A stretch of 64,000 nucleotides of DNA from Lentinula raphanica (taxonomy: Eukaryota; Basidiomycota; Agaricomycetes; Agaricales; Omphalotaceae). How positions within the stretch are numbered: the first letter of the stretch is position 1; each line of letters begins with the position of its first letter. Below the pieces are notes generated by a model, which was not told the DNA's origin, did no database searches, and worked only from the letters and a program-made list of their open reading frames with translations. This document shows positions 10,430 to 21,504 of the stretch, one piece after another. The stretch spans positions 62,001-126,000 of the forward strand of contig JANVFP010000036.1 in the NCBI GenBank assembly GCA_027919835.1. Reading direction: 5' to 3'. The translations under genes and the position numbers were made by a program.

Positions 10430-13400
10430 AAACGAACAAAACGGTCAACGTACAATAGATTGGGGTTTGTAGTTCGAGATATAGAGCACTAAAGGGCAAC
10501 GAGGAAAAAAAATTCGACGATGAGCACGAACGTTCAGACGAGTGTACGACGATTGACGACTTACGATAAATGAACAGCAAAGTCTTCTTTTGCAACGCAG
10601 GAGCAAGCGATACGTTGATGATGGTGATATGAACTTGAAAGTTGAGAACTTGACGTTGAACTTTGGAAACTTCTTTGGCCAGCAAAGAAGTCTTTTTTTC
10701 GAGGGGATGGGGAAGAAAAGTCGTTTTTCCGAGCGTTTATGTAGCTCAAGGAAAGCCAGATGGACGTCCGGCTGTTTCCTTGTGAGACCCCATAGGACCC
10801 GATAGGACCCCCAGTTTCGGTCCTTTCCTTGCGTGAACGGTTGGACTTTTTTCGTCTGATCTTGATGGCACGGAGCTGGACAACTCATCAGTCTTACGCC
10901 CTCCGACCTAGTCTTACAAGGTCTTACACCGCCATGGCCCATCAAACCACCATCAACCGCCATCGGATAGGGATAATGGCCATTCTTCCTGGTAGCCGAT
11001 GACCCCGTTGGTCGTGAGCATATGCATCAGAGTGCGACAAGAATCAGAAATGTATTGCAACAAATTGCAACACGAGAAGTAAGAGGCAGTAAGCGACGAT
11101 GCACATTGCAAAAAGAATGCAAACCCCTGCAAACCCCTCCTCCGACCCTCCTTCTTCTGAATTGCAAGCGAAGGCTGAGCAGATAAGAGGCTAGAGCAGA
11201 TGGTATCAGAGGGTATCAGATGGTACATGTACCATCGATACGAGTGGGCGATAGGTTCAATAACTTCAATTGTGTTCATCGCCATTGGCCAAGGAAAACT
11301 TCCAAACTCCCTCATCCTTCAATTAAATTATCCGATCGCAAGCGAAAACTTGAGCAACTTGCCAGAAAGGTATCGCTGGCTGTCTGTTGGTAGCCGATGC
11401 TCATGTTTACAATCCTGGTGGAGAGTGGAAAACAGAGGGAGTGGGTGACTGTGAACCGTTGGTGATGGAAGTCATCGCACAGACGTACGACGAACATGGA
11501 GGTCTCAGGTCATGATTCTGGTAGGCCATGTTCGTTTCGAGCGAGGTGGTAGGGAAACGAGGCCTTAAGAGAAATTGAAAGTCCGTCAGGGAACCGCCGA
11601 TGGAGAGTCACAGCATCAAGCAAAAAAGGCGGTGCCAAGATAGAACAGACTGCCTTGCGCGCGAGCTTGGGGAGTCTTGAGGAGTCTTGGGGCTGCTTGG
11701 GGTCTGCTTGGGTCCGATGTGAAATGAACTACATAGAGAAAGCCCATGTTGACGCGCGCACAATCACTATCAGATTCAATCATCGTACCTGAGGCCTGAG
11801 GCCTGAGGAGTCAAATCCCTCAAAATCCCGTTGTAGCGGAGCAGCAACACTAGCAGCAACCAGCAGCAACCGTGATGATCGCACTGCAAAGCTAGGAGAT
11901 TTATGCATCGTGTCAGTATGAGATACCGTTGGGGAAAGATTGAGGCAGACGCACTGCAGGGCTAGAGTGTTTGAATTTCTGAGTCGCGCCATCGTTTAGT
12001 ATGACTGAGATCTCTCTTCAAGAAGCTTCTGGGTTCACTTCACGCGAGCAATGTTATGTTTCACTGATACGAGTTCAACTTCCTGCCAAAGTGACACATG
12101 AAGGGAGGCATAATTTTCACCGCGAGGGAAACTAGTCGCTTGTGGAGATCAACGCCTTTGAGAGTACTCTGATTAGAGGGGGAGAGAAGGGGAGGGCGAT
12201 GGATACAAACCAAAGCATTCAGCGCGATGTCCAGATTCTAAAATAGTTTGGTCTATAACATAGGAGGACGCTTTGGGGGATCTTCAGAGAATGGTAGCAT
12301 GCACGAGATGTCCGAACGGAGTTGCGAGCAGAACTCGAAACACAAAGAGGCAAGGCCAAATGGCAAAGTCCGTAAGACACGAAGAGGAAGCTCGCCGTAA
12401 CCCGTTGCATTAATGTTGGACGTTCCGAGTGGTCTCGAATCTATCCGTCCCCCCTCCAGTGATTTTCACCTATCTTGCAGTAGCGAGATTTGACCAGGGT
12501 CGGGGAGAGCGTCAAATGACCAGGTAAGTGGGCAGGGAAGTATAAACATTGAACGTTTGAACAATTGGCATGTAGAGGCACATTGAAGACCAGTACGTAG
12601 TAGCTGGAAAGATGTAAGATCAGGGCGGAGACGCGATACGATTACGCGTACTGTCTAATCCCTTTCCAAAAGTCTGCCCTTCCCCATTCACATCGTCCAC
12701 TGTACCCTTTAGACCCCATGAAAGGATGCTTTGTCCTTCTCATGCAAGTCTCGCTGGAGATTGACTGCCATCGACGCGATTTCTCTATTGCCTGATACTT
12801 GTGCTTGTGCTTGTGCTTGAGCGCTCGTCGACCAGACAATAGACACGAAGAGGGCAGTTCAGGTTTGCTGTTGAGCTCAAACTGCACTGTGCAGGACGAT
12901 CGTCAACGCGATTGCTGGTGTTTGCTGATGCAGATGGTAAGACGGAGCTACTGATAGTATTAGTCTAGTTTCAAGTTGGGGGTCTGAACCGTAGGTCAGG
13001 TCTTGCCTGATTAGGCCATCATGTGTACATCACGTTCTCTGTTCACACGCTGAATGAATCAAACACAACGCGTCGTTTACCTGCCTTAACCACTCTTTGA
13101 GCGAGACATATGCTCTAGATGTGCTGCAGTATATACTCTGGCTTCTTAAGAGGGCCAAGCGCACAATTCGTCTTCTTTTTTTGAGCTGCAGGTTGATCAG
13201 TGAGCTGAATAAACTAAATTTTGCGTTTCTTTTTTGCATTTGAGTCGCGGACAGTTGTAGATCATCATTGCGTACTGGAGTTGTCCGTTAGAAAGGTGCG
13301 ATAGCTTATTGGAAGACTCTACAACGTATATGACGGTGTTCAAGAAAGAAAAAACTTCCTGAATTGAGAAGTTCGTGTATTGCAACTGTACATGTGATTG

Positions 13401-14190
13401 AGTTGATGGCTCATGTGGGAAAAGAAGCCACTTCCTAAAAAGGATAGTGCTGACCTGCGAGATCGACCCCGCGTTTGAAATCAGACTCTAGATTGATAGC
13501 ATCGACTGTCTTTGCGTGGTCCTCTAAGGATAATCAATCTACGAGTCTGACTCGGGAGACTATGATAGTATACAGGTGAGCCATTGGAGCGGGTAGACAT
13601 TGGTTGAGAGGAACAGAGACGCGAGGGCTGGTCAATTCAAGTGTCAGCGAGAACATAGGCATAAGAAAGAAAATTGCTTGCCTGAGAATGACGCGGTTCG
13701 TGAAGTTTGAGATCTGCTTAGTCGTCAGTCTCCTGAGTCAGACGAGTAGATTGAGAAATGCAAGATAGTTGTCTACTTAGTCGTCGTCCCGACTCTCCAC
13801 AGTGTCAACATAATTGTCCAGGATGAGATTCTGGAATCTGAGAGAACCAATAGGCGCTGGTTGATTGATTGCGTAATCAGCAGACCTCCGCTAACTCTTC
13901 TCCAGACTCCAGCCCCCTTGAACTTGGACAATCGCTTTGGTAATTACATTGAGCTCTATCACAAAAGCTCTGGGCTCACCGGCATGCATAGGTACGTCGT
14001 ACGCGCCTTTCGAGTCTTCTTCGTCTTTTCCTAACAATCGTTTTCAAGTTTGACTTAGTTTTTCATGAATTGCCCGAAGATATGATCGATACAGACATCG
14101 CTTGCCCTGTACATCCATGTGTATCATAATCACGCCTTCTCAAAGCTCACATCGTATACTCACTACCACGAAGTCCGAACCCTATAAGAA
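10430..14190. other. Gene-poor region
   Basis: No gene supported. A frame open on the minus strand at 10445-10963 is low-complexity and lies directly upstream of the micro-exon gene promoter. A tandem gcttgt repeat occurs at about 12795-12820. I saw no tRNA, rRNA or clear domain. Confidence 0.35.
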
Positions 14191-14199
14191 GTCACCTCG

Positions 14200-14950
14200 T
14201 TGCCTCGATTCCTGCATTCTTCTGACCCCGGTATCATCTGGTAGCGTGAACGGTGAGATGGGGGAATTACTGGTTCCAGCTGGTCCTTCAGTCGACATGT
14301 CCACAAGCTGTGAGTGCATCTTCCGTCATGTTATCGATAGCGGATAAATGATTCCAATCTGACCGCCACCGTCGCTGCTCCTACTCCTTCCCGCTTTAGT
14401 CTCCTACTTTCTTCTGCATATGCTCGTTATTGATTGCTGATCGTAGGACTGAAGAGAGCGATTAAGTTCTATCTCTGCATCTATCTCAGCGCACAAATCA
14501 GATGAAACATCCGAGGAGAAAAACGGTTTTGATACGTTTGAAACATGCTCAGAGACTCGGAGAGACCAATGATCTGCAGTAATGAGTATACATATTGTAC
14601 CGTACGCGTCTAGAGGGAATCAGAATCAATGTAAGTGTGTTCCATATCAATGACCACCGCCGCACTCATCCGGTCTATGTATGCTTATGAGAACTTAGAG
14701 GACCAATTGGCCACCATCGCTGCTCCTTCTACACATTCCGACACTAATGAATCAGTTCTATCTTCATACAATTCCTGCAGCCTCCCTCGGCCCCGCCGCG
14801 ACTTGGGTATTTCTCGCTACCCTCCCTCAAGTTCTACACATGCTAATGAGCGAATCCAATCAGAGAGAATCTCCTGTTCCATCTCCATCTGGACCAGACC
14901 TCGGAGAACGAGGCCTCGTCAATGAATCTACGCTCGGAAGGCAATGATGG
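14200..14950 (+). repeat. Duplicated segment A upstream of SSP3
   Basis: This stretch resembles 18570-19300 in order and orientation. Shared landmarks are the gaggagaaaaacgg/gaggcgaaaagcgg stretch, the gaatcaatgtaagtg/gaatctatgtaagtg stretch and the tagaggaccaa stretch. Each copy lies upstream of an SSP gene. Intron-like gtaagt sites suggest a decayed neighbouring gene, but no intact product can be assembled. Confidence 0.5.
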
Positions 14951-15244
14951 TATCCGAAGCATAATGGGAGATGGACTTGGTAGAATCTGGATCGCCAAGA
15001 GACTCCAAATCATGAACCTGAAGCATTGTGCAGTGGCTACTCACCTTTGGAGCAACAGGCATCTTTGTGCAACAGGCATCGAAACGAAACCCTTCGCGCC
15101 TCTTCGCACGAGCTCGCGCCTTTGCCCAATCTCCAATTCCTATCACGCAAACTCTCGCAAAACAGGCTCTCCCCGGGTCATGTTCGCCTCATCAATCCCC
15201 GCCAATATTAGTCAATACCTCGGCCACTCGCCGCTGCAGCGCGA

Positions 15245-15468
15245 CATCAGGAAAAATCTATCTAGGCCCAGGTTGCCTGGAGACACCCCCAAAATTCCAG
15301 GCAGTTTCAAATTCTTAAAATGATTTTAAGTCAACCTTATGTCTTCAGGCTTACCTGAGTTGCTTTGAAAATCTTTGGAAATCTTTGAGAATCTCTGGGA
15401 AGCCTGAGAAGCCTAAGCTTTTGGGGGGTGTCTCTAGGCTCTCTGGACCCAAGGTATTTTTCCTGATG
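15245..15468. mobile_element. Fold-back (MITE-like) inverted repeat
   Basis: The left end catcaggaaaaat (15245-15257) is exactly repeated in inverted orientation at 15456-15468. The arms continue imperfectly for about 50 bp (gagacaccccc against its complement, aattccagg against aagcttagg). No target-site duplication was found, so the boundaries and class are uncertain. The middle holds short direct repeats of the aaatcttt type. Confidence 0.45.
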
Positions 15469-15639
15469 GAGGGATTGCTTGAAATCCGTTGTTCAGTGAG
15501 GTTTCTTCGCTTGAAACTCGAGATGCCAGGAGATGCCAGGAGTACCGGCATGGTTCGAGCATGATGCTGTGAGGATTTATCAGTACGATTGATCTCTGCC
15601 CATATCTTCTCACTTTTGATGACATTCTCAAATAGCCTA

Positions 15640-16320
15640 GAACTGGAGATTATCCTGGGCCATCTCAAGTGTCCATCGGGTTCAGACCTCGGAAAACGCG
15701 GTTTGAACTCGATCACTGACTCGACCTATGCTCAGAGGTTCGGGGATGTAATGGAAATATGTACGGGGCCGACTATAATGCATATTCAAAGGCAATATCG
15801 GCTTCGTGCACTGTGCTATTGCACAAATTTTTGGGGAAAAAATCAAAAAAAAAAAAGGTTTTCGAAGTATTTTGCGGCTACTACTCTTCGGGGACGGAAT
15901 TGCTTACTACGTTACATGGCAGGTTATGAACCCCCTCCACCCCCTCTTGTGACACGCCTCGGAGTCGACTCGACCGGACGAAAATTCAAATTTGGCTAAG
16001 TTGGGATCACTAGTATTGGGACCCGCTAATATCTGCTGCTACGTTCCATTGCCTTGGTCGCTGGCGGCTGGCCACTGGCCATGCATTGCATAGTGCATGC
16101 TGTTGGTAATGGAAAGCGGGTCGGATCGCCTGATGTTCCATATCATTATGCAGGCTGTATCAAGCCCAATCTCTGCCCATTTTTGCTCATTCTCGTCTTG
16201 GGACTCCATACATTGTACACCCCATAATTGGAAAATGTCCCCCATTCCTATCGAATAAAGGATATTCACCTGGGCTATCTCCACCGTGACGAGGTTCAGA
16301 CCTCGGAAAACGCGGTTCTT
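15640..16320 (+). repeat. Dispersed direct repeat around ttcagacctcggaaaacg
   Basis: ttcagacctcggaaaacgcg occurs at about 15683 and again at about 16294, each preceded by similar cctgggc-atctc and ctctgcccat stretches; a third, diverged copy (cagacctcggagaacgagg) lies near 14895. This is an unexplained local repeat, possibly remnants of a transposon or of repeated promoter-distal DNA. Confidence 0.4.
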
Positions 16321-16482
16321 CTGACGAGTCTACTCAAAACGCATCTCAGCACAGCTCAACAAATAATTCTCCTCAGCCGCCGAATGTGATACTTATCATC
16401 TCGCTTTCCCTACGTCCCAGTCCTCAACCTCAGTCATCGACCCCGAACCCCGATGCTCCCTGGTGACTCGTAGGTTTCTGCA

Positions 16483-16527
16483 TATAAAGACCAAGAAAAC
16501 CTTCTCTTTTTCTCCAGAGCTGGTCTC
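16483..16527 (+). promoter_or_regulatory. SSP3 core promoter: TATA box and agagctggtctc motif
   Basis: TATAAA at 16483-16488 is followed 33 bp later by agagctggtctc (16516-16527), the same spacing as SSP4 and within 2 bp of SSP2. gatgctccctggt is present just upstream. Confidence 0.6.
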
Positions 16528-16575
16528 ACATCCATACTTCCATCGCTTGAAATCTCATCTCTTAGAAGCCTCATC

Positions 16576-17406
16576 ATGGTTCACTTCAAGTACTACAACA
16601 TCCTCGCCGTTCTTCTTGCTGCGAACGTCGCTTCTGTGCTTTCCGTCCCCGTCTCTGTTCCCTCGGACGGGGCTGTCTCTGGATCAGAGAGACTTGGACC
16701 TCGCACAGGTGCTACCGGGCTGACCGAAGGTCTGCCAATTTCCGGCCAAGGTCCTGCCTCCGGTAGTCACCCGACTACACTCGTCGCTCGAGGAGGTACG
16801 TTGATTTTCTTGACTGCATCGGGACTCACAGCTGATGACTGACATCTACTTTTACATCGCATTCAGGAGTGGGCGAAAGTTCTCAGTCACAGACAAATGC
16901 CAAACCTTCACTCACTCCTGAGGAGCTCGGTTCGTTGACTCTTTCAAAGAATAGACGGGTGAGCTGTTGTGACTAACCTTCTATATCATTGGACCCCATA
17001 CAGAAGAACTTCGGGCTCTATCGGAAGAAGAGGCGAAAAAGCGACTCGCGCCACACGTACAAAGTGATGCTTATAGAACTGCGGCAATGAAGCAGGTAAT
17101 GAACAGATATACGGCTTATCTGGACCCTCAGACCGGTCGTGGTGATGCCAACAAGCCAGGTCAGTGTCATCTCTTGAATTTCTAAAATCCCCCTTTTTGG
17201 TTATCGTGGATCATTCAGCTGAGCAGTTTCTACTAGGAGAGCAAACCGGAAAATCAATGAGCTCCAACGCCAACGATGATTCAGCCAACGGTGGTTCAGT
17301 CAAGAACATCGGAAATCTTTCAGAGTCCTCGCTAAGAAACCCTCCTGTCAATCGAGGGTGCAAGGACGAGGTAGCTTGGGATGGGTTGACGGTTAACAGT
17401 TGGTAG
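16576..17406 (+). CDS. Small secreted protein SSP3
   Basis: The best-preserved long member of the SSP family. Exons 16576-16795, 16867-16929, 17004-17159 and 17219-17406 give 208 residues. The first about 22 residues (MVHFKYYNILAVLL and onward) form a signal peptide, followed by the shared SVPVSVPSDGA block at about residues 23-33. The middle exon encodes an acidic, helical segment (EELRALSEEEAKKRL). The C-terminus is Asn/Ser-rich and holds the only cysteine. All introns are GT-AG and 59-74 bp. Function unknown; secretion is inferred from the leader. A Mutator-like element inserted about 0.3 kb downstream. Confidence 0.75.
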
Positions 17407-17711
17407 TAGATCATGGGTTGGGGTTCGTTTGTTTGCTTTCTTTGTACTCTTTGCGCGATCAGTGTGTCCACTGTAGACAGTGGGTAGAGCCTTGGAATAC
17501 ATATCAAGTCCATTTTTTTTTGCCATTAGCTGAAGTTCAGTGTTCGGTGTGACTCGGACTTCCAACTTTTCCGAGTCGTCAATTTCTGGAATAAATTTAG
17601 CGTCTGAGTATAAAAGCTCAGTCTCGCGTCGATTACTCGATGTAGTCACGTCCCAAACAAACGTGGAAAAACCTCGATCTAATTGGAGTGGAAGAAAGAG
17701 AAGTCGGTCTT

Positions 17712-17720
17712 CTGAAGGTG
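17712..17720. repeat. 9-bp target-site duplication, left copy
   Basis: ctgaaggtg, identical to 18441-18449 and flanking the inverted-repeat element between them. Confidence 0.75.
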
Positions 17721-17731
17721 TAATCTCGTAC

Positions 17732-17836
17732 CCAGATGTTCTAGGGAACTCCGGCATCCCAGTGCCGCGAAAATACAAATGTAAATAATCGAACAAACAA
17801 AAAAACAAACATCGGGTCGTTCCCTAGAACATCTGG
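17732..17836. repeat. Nested palindrome in left TIR
   Basis: ccagatgttctagggaac (17732-17749) is the exact reverse complement of 17819-17836, enclosing a 69-bp A-rich loop. Confidence 0.7.
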
Positions 17837-18311
17837 TGCATTTCGTAACCAGGGGGGCGCCTCGATACACAGCCACCGCCAGCGTGACATCCAGGCGCCC
17901 AACAGACGCCTGCTTCTTGAGTTATTTCGACCTCTATCACACAAAATCCAGCTATTGAGCCTGGCTATTCATGGTCTCTAGGTGGCTACTAGATAGTACA
18001 AGCTGTAAGGACATGAGAGGGACTATGAATTATCATAGAAAAGCTAGACAACACTGTACTTGGAGTTTAAACAGAGATTATTGACATTTCAGACTCAATG
18101 CATGCCATATATTGCACTCAGTTTTTTCTTGGGCTACTGTACACTTGAAAAACATGACAGAGAGCCTTTTTGAATATGTATGAACTTCAGTAAGTATGCA
18201 ACTTGGTGTTTTTATCACTACATATTGGATGGGAAAACCAGGGAAAACTGTCGAGTAACGCGAATGTCACAGTGGCTGTGTATCGAGGCGCCCCCTTGGT
18301 TACGAAATGCA

Positions 18312-18429
18312 CCAGATGTTTTACAACGCAACAGAGTGTTTGTTTTTTTGTTTGTTCATATGTTTACATTTGTATTTATTTTCTGTACCGTGGTGAAGTA
18401 GGGTGAAGTACGCGTTGTAAAACATCTGG
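18312..18429. repeat. Nested palindrome in right TIR
   Basis: ccagatgttttacaacgc (18312-18329) is the exact reverse complement of 18412-18429. Its inner half differs from that of the left-arm palindrome, yet both halves changed together so that pairing is kept. Confidence 0.7.
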
Positions 18430-18440
18430 GAACGAGATTA

Positions 18441-18449
18441 CTGAAGGTG
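18441..18449. repeat. 9-bp target-site duplication, right copy
   Basis: ctgaaggtg, identical to 17712-17720. Confidence 0.75.
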
Positions 18450-18569
18450 AAGCTTAAGGAAGGCTTGTTAAGCGCCGGATCGGCGTCAAATGAACGCCGC
18501 CAAGCTTCCGAATTCCACCCAAGCCTTTTCAGTTATTTCTCATCTCCGAGTCCTAGGCTGAACTCGCAC

Positions 18570-19300
18570 TAGATTGAACAACTCTAAAGCTCTCATGGTC
18601 TTGCTGCAAGAACTCCTGCTCCTCAACGGAACGAGTGAACATAATCCCTCACTCCCATCACCACTGGCACAAAATCCTGCATGCTTCAAAACGCACTTCA
18701 GCGAACGTCTCTTCCGTCGTCATCTTGTCGCCAACGGATAAAATTCGAGCAATGTTCAATCTGATCCTACCCCCTGCCACTCCTCCTCCAGCAGTCTACC
18801 GACTGGTTTCTCCTGTTGCCTTCTACACAGTTCGTTGAGCGATCTTTCAACTATCTCCATCTGTTCCAATCGTCAGAACCTCCGAGGCGAAAAGCGGCTT
18901 TGATATGCATATGCAAAAGATGCTCAGAGGGACCCAGTGATCTGTATTATATACGACGCAGTGTTGGAACTTCGAGTACGTGCGTGTCCAGAGGGTACCA
19001 GAATCTATGTAAGTGCTAGGTGATCACCGCCGTTACTCATCCTTACTCATCCTTGTCCTATCAACGCTGATTAGAGGACCAACTTACCACTGTCGCTGTT
19101 CCCCGGCCTTCTCCACATGCTGACAATCATCCATCGAAAACCTCTTCGTGCATACACTCACAGCGGCCCTCCTCGGCCATGGTCGTGACTTGCTACCTCT
19201 CGGTGCTCTTCTGCTACACATGCTACAAACTAATGAACTCATTAAGGGTGTAGCTCCTGTATCTTCTCCACCTGCCAGTCCAGACCGATTTGTTCAGTCA
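18570..19300 (+). repeat. Duplicated segment B upstream of SSP4
   Basis: Paralogous to 14200-14950, with the same landmarks in the same order. No intact gene can be read through either copy. Confidence 0.5.
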
Positions 19301-19853
19301 AACTCACACTCAGAGGGGGCAATTGATGATTCTGTGTCTTTTGGGGAGTTCTAGGGAGCGAAACCGGCGTTAAGTTCACGCAACAAAACTCTCCTCGTAT
19401 TGGCTTGCATGTCGATTCTGATTCGATCAGTACCCGCTCCTTCAAGGCCACTAGTACCACGCACCGCATGCTGATGGAGACGGAGAGTCGAGAGTCGATT
19501 GCTTTCGAATTCGGATAAATTTTTCGTCCAATGAGCCTTTTTTGGGTGGGGCTCGAGGATGCAAGGAGGTGTCTTCGGTTAATCAATGCTATGAGAGACA
19601 ATTGGGTTCGTATAGGTCTGTATAGGTCCGTACCCGTTATGTATCACTATCTATCTATATTTACTGATCACTTCTGAATATAGTAGCAACCACATTCAGA
19701 ATATGTCTCCACCAGCCCTGCTTACCTTCGGTCGCCAAAAGAGAGCAATTGAGCGACTCGGTCTCGGTCTCGCTTTCCATAGGATGATTACTAGATCTTC
19801 AGAGATCTTCAGTCATCATTCCGATTCTCATCCGATGCTGTTCAGGTATCGAA

Positions 19854-19898
19854 TATAAACCTCAAGAAAACGTTCTCTCTCTCTCAAGAGCTGGTCTC
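19854..19898 (+). promoter_or_regulatory. SSP4 core promoter: TATA box and agagctggtctc motif
   Basis: TATAAA at 19854-19859 and agagctggtctc at 19887-19898, 33 bp apart as in SSP3. Confidence 0.6.
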
Positions 19899-19951
19899 AC
19901 ATCTTCTCACATCCGTAGCTCCATCGCTTAAAATCTCGTTGAGGACTCATC

Positions 19952-20670
19952 ATGGTCAATTTCAAGTATAAAATCCTCGCCATACTTCTTACTGCGAACG
20001 TCGTTTCTGTGCTTTCCGTCCCCGTCTCTGTTCCCTCGGACGGGGCTCTCTCTGGACGAGAGGGACTCGGAACTCGCACGGTTACTACTGGGATGGCTGA
20101 AGTTTCGCCAGTTTCCCTCCAATGTGCTACATCCGGTAGTGTCCCAATGAACACGAACGCTCGAGGTATTATCGAATTACTTATTTGCAATCAAGATGCT
20201 CGACCTGACCATTGATATCTACTTTTACTTTGCATTCAGGAGGCGACGGCTGTAGTTCCGAGTCGCAGAAAGTTGCAGGAACCTCAACTTCCTCCGCTGA
20301 GGAGCCTCCCCTGCGTGGTTCGTTGGATCTTCAATGAACGGTTGATCGATCGCTGATTAACTTTCTATGTAATCGAACTCTACATAGGCACTAGCGAAGT
20401 GGCTGAACAGCGACCAAAAATAGATCCTAATTATAGGGCTATGGCATTCGGGACAGTAGGAAACGGACGTGCGGCTTATCTGTCTGGCACCACTCGTGTG
20501 ATACCAAAAATCCTGGTCAGTAGTTCCGTAATCTGATCTTTGAATCCTCCTTGTATCGGATTTGGAGCTTTTAGCTGAGTGACTCGTGAATTGAATAGGC
20601 AAAATCGAAACCGGGCTCAAACTCAGCTTGCAACGGCCGTTCAACCCTTCGAGAAACGGAAAATTCCTAA
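19952..20670 (+). CDS. Small secreted protein SSP4, degraded 3' end
   Basis: Close paralogue of SSP3: the same signal peptide and SVPVSVPSDGA block, and introns at the same places. Exons 19952-20165, 20240-20317 and 20388-20515 are supported. The final exon of SSP3 has a recognisable DNA counterpart here (about 20575-20760), but it carries stops in the inherited frame. Depending on the acceptor, the product ends at 20589 (four more residues) or 20670 (23 more residues). The gene may encode a shortened protein or be decaying. Unknown function. Confidence 0.55.
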
Positions 20671-21321
20671 GTCCTCGCTCAAATGCCTCTCGTCAATCTA
20701 GGGCTCAAAAGACGAGGAAACTTGGAGTGTGGGACACCCCGCGTCAAGGCCAAGGGTTGGCAGTAGTAGAGTTGAACTTCGTTTGTTTTCTCCTACGTTT
20801 TCAGGTGGAATATATATATGTTCTTACCTGGAAACCGTTTTGCTTGCGGGGTGGGTTTCGGAAAAAAACCATCTCATAGCACTGAATGAAAGGCCATTCC
20901 GGACACCGAACATATTGCGCTCATGGCTAAATTGATGATAGTAATTCCCTGGAAAGCAATACAGACACAGCTGGAGAAATAATGCTACAAAAGAGTGGGC
21001 GACTGCGATACTGAATGCAAGTCGGGATACAGTGACGAAGATGAGGACAGATAATTTAGAAACCGAAAGAGCGAAGGGGCGGTGGGACTGTCAAAGTGAC
21101 CACGATAGTCTGCGTGAATGTTATGATCTGCAGGAGCCAGGACGGTGCAATTAGCATTCATGATGACCATCGGGTGCGTAAACGGCTACCGACCTAAAGG
21201 GGACATCGAGTTAAATCACAACAATGTAGCTTGAGAAAAACGGTAGTGTCTTGATCAACGGTGCTGTAGACCGCGATATTAGTATTGGAAAAAATGAGAT
21301 GTGTATGAGGGAGGCTCACAA
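20671..21321. other. Intergenic, SSP4 to mating-type locus
   Basis: The first about 100 bp are the decayed counterpart of the SSP3 3' end. No gene seen in the rest. Confidence 0.4.
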
Positions 21322-21504
21322 TCAAGAGATTACACAGAAAGCGGACCCATCGGGCGCACCGATTTCTTCTGAGTCCTGAGGTAGTGAGAGCTCAATAGCC
21401 TTTTTACAAGAGGCTGGACTTGTAGAGGAGAAAGTTGATTGGGCGGAGTCGATTGAAGACGAGGGGATGAGAGTTTCAATGCAAGCGTAGTTGAATGAAT
21501 CCAT
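21322..21504 (-). CDS. Mating pheromone precursor 1 (CaaX)
   Basis: A 60-residue precursor starting MDSF and ending FCVIS. The last four residues form a CaaX box, the signal for farnesylation, proteolysis and carboxymethylation of fungal lipopeptide pheromones (established for basidiomycete B-locus pheromones). The mature peptide would be the C-terminal 10-15 residues around GAPDGSAFC. An acidic stretch (about residues 43-48) lies before it and could mark the processing site. It lies about 1.5 kb from the nearest STE3 receptor, with a second precursor in between on the same strand. Both precursors share the MDSF start and FCVIS end. Confidence 0.8.
   Translation of the reverse strand: MDSFNYACIETLIPSSSIDSAQSTFSSTSPASCKKAIELSLPQDSEEIGAPDGSAFCVIS

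Larger units (their letters stand above)
17721..18440. mobile_element. Non-autonomous Mutator-like element (720 bp, long TIRs)
   Basis: The ends are inverted repeats of about 170 bp (17721-17890 and 18264-18440). The left end taatctcgtacccagatgtt pairs with a right end differing at one base over 20. The flanking 9-bp direct repeat ctgaaggtg is exact. Long TIRs with a 9-bp duplication are the hallmark of the Mutator superfamily (established knowledge); no transposase is present in the roughly 370-bp interior, so the element would depend on an enzyme elsewhere. Each arm itself contains a palindrome around an acaaacaaaaaaacaaaca core. Frames open in both arms are alike only because the arms are homologous. 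Confidence 0.75.

Noticed and set aside
10445..10963. 172-codon minus-strand frame upstream of the micro-exon gene
   Set aside because: Composition looks non-coding and it overlaps the micro-exon gene's promoter; no motif.
17679..18406. Protein-like frames in both arms of the Mutator-like element
   Set aside because: They are mirror copies caused by the inverted repeat and have no domain.
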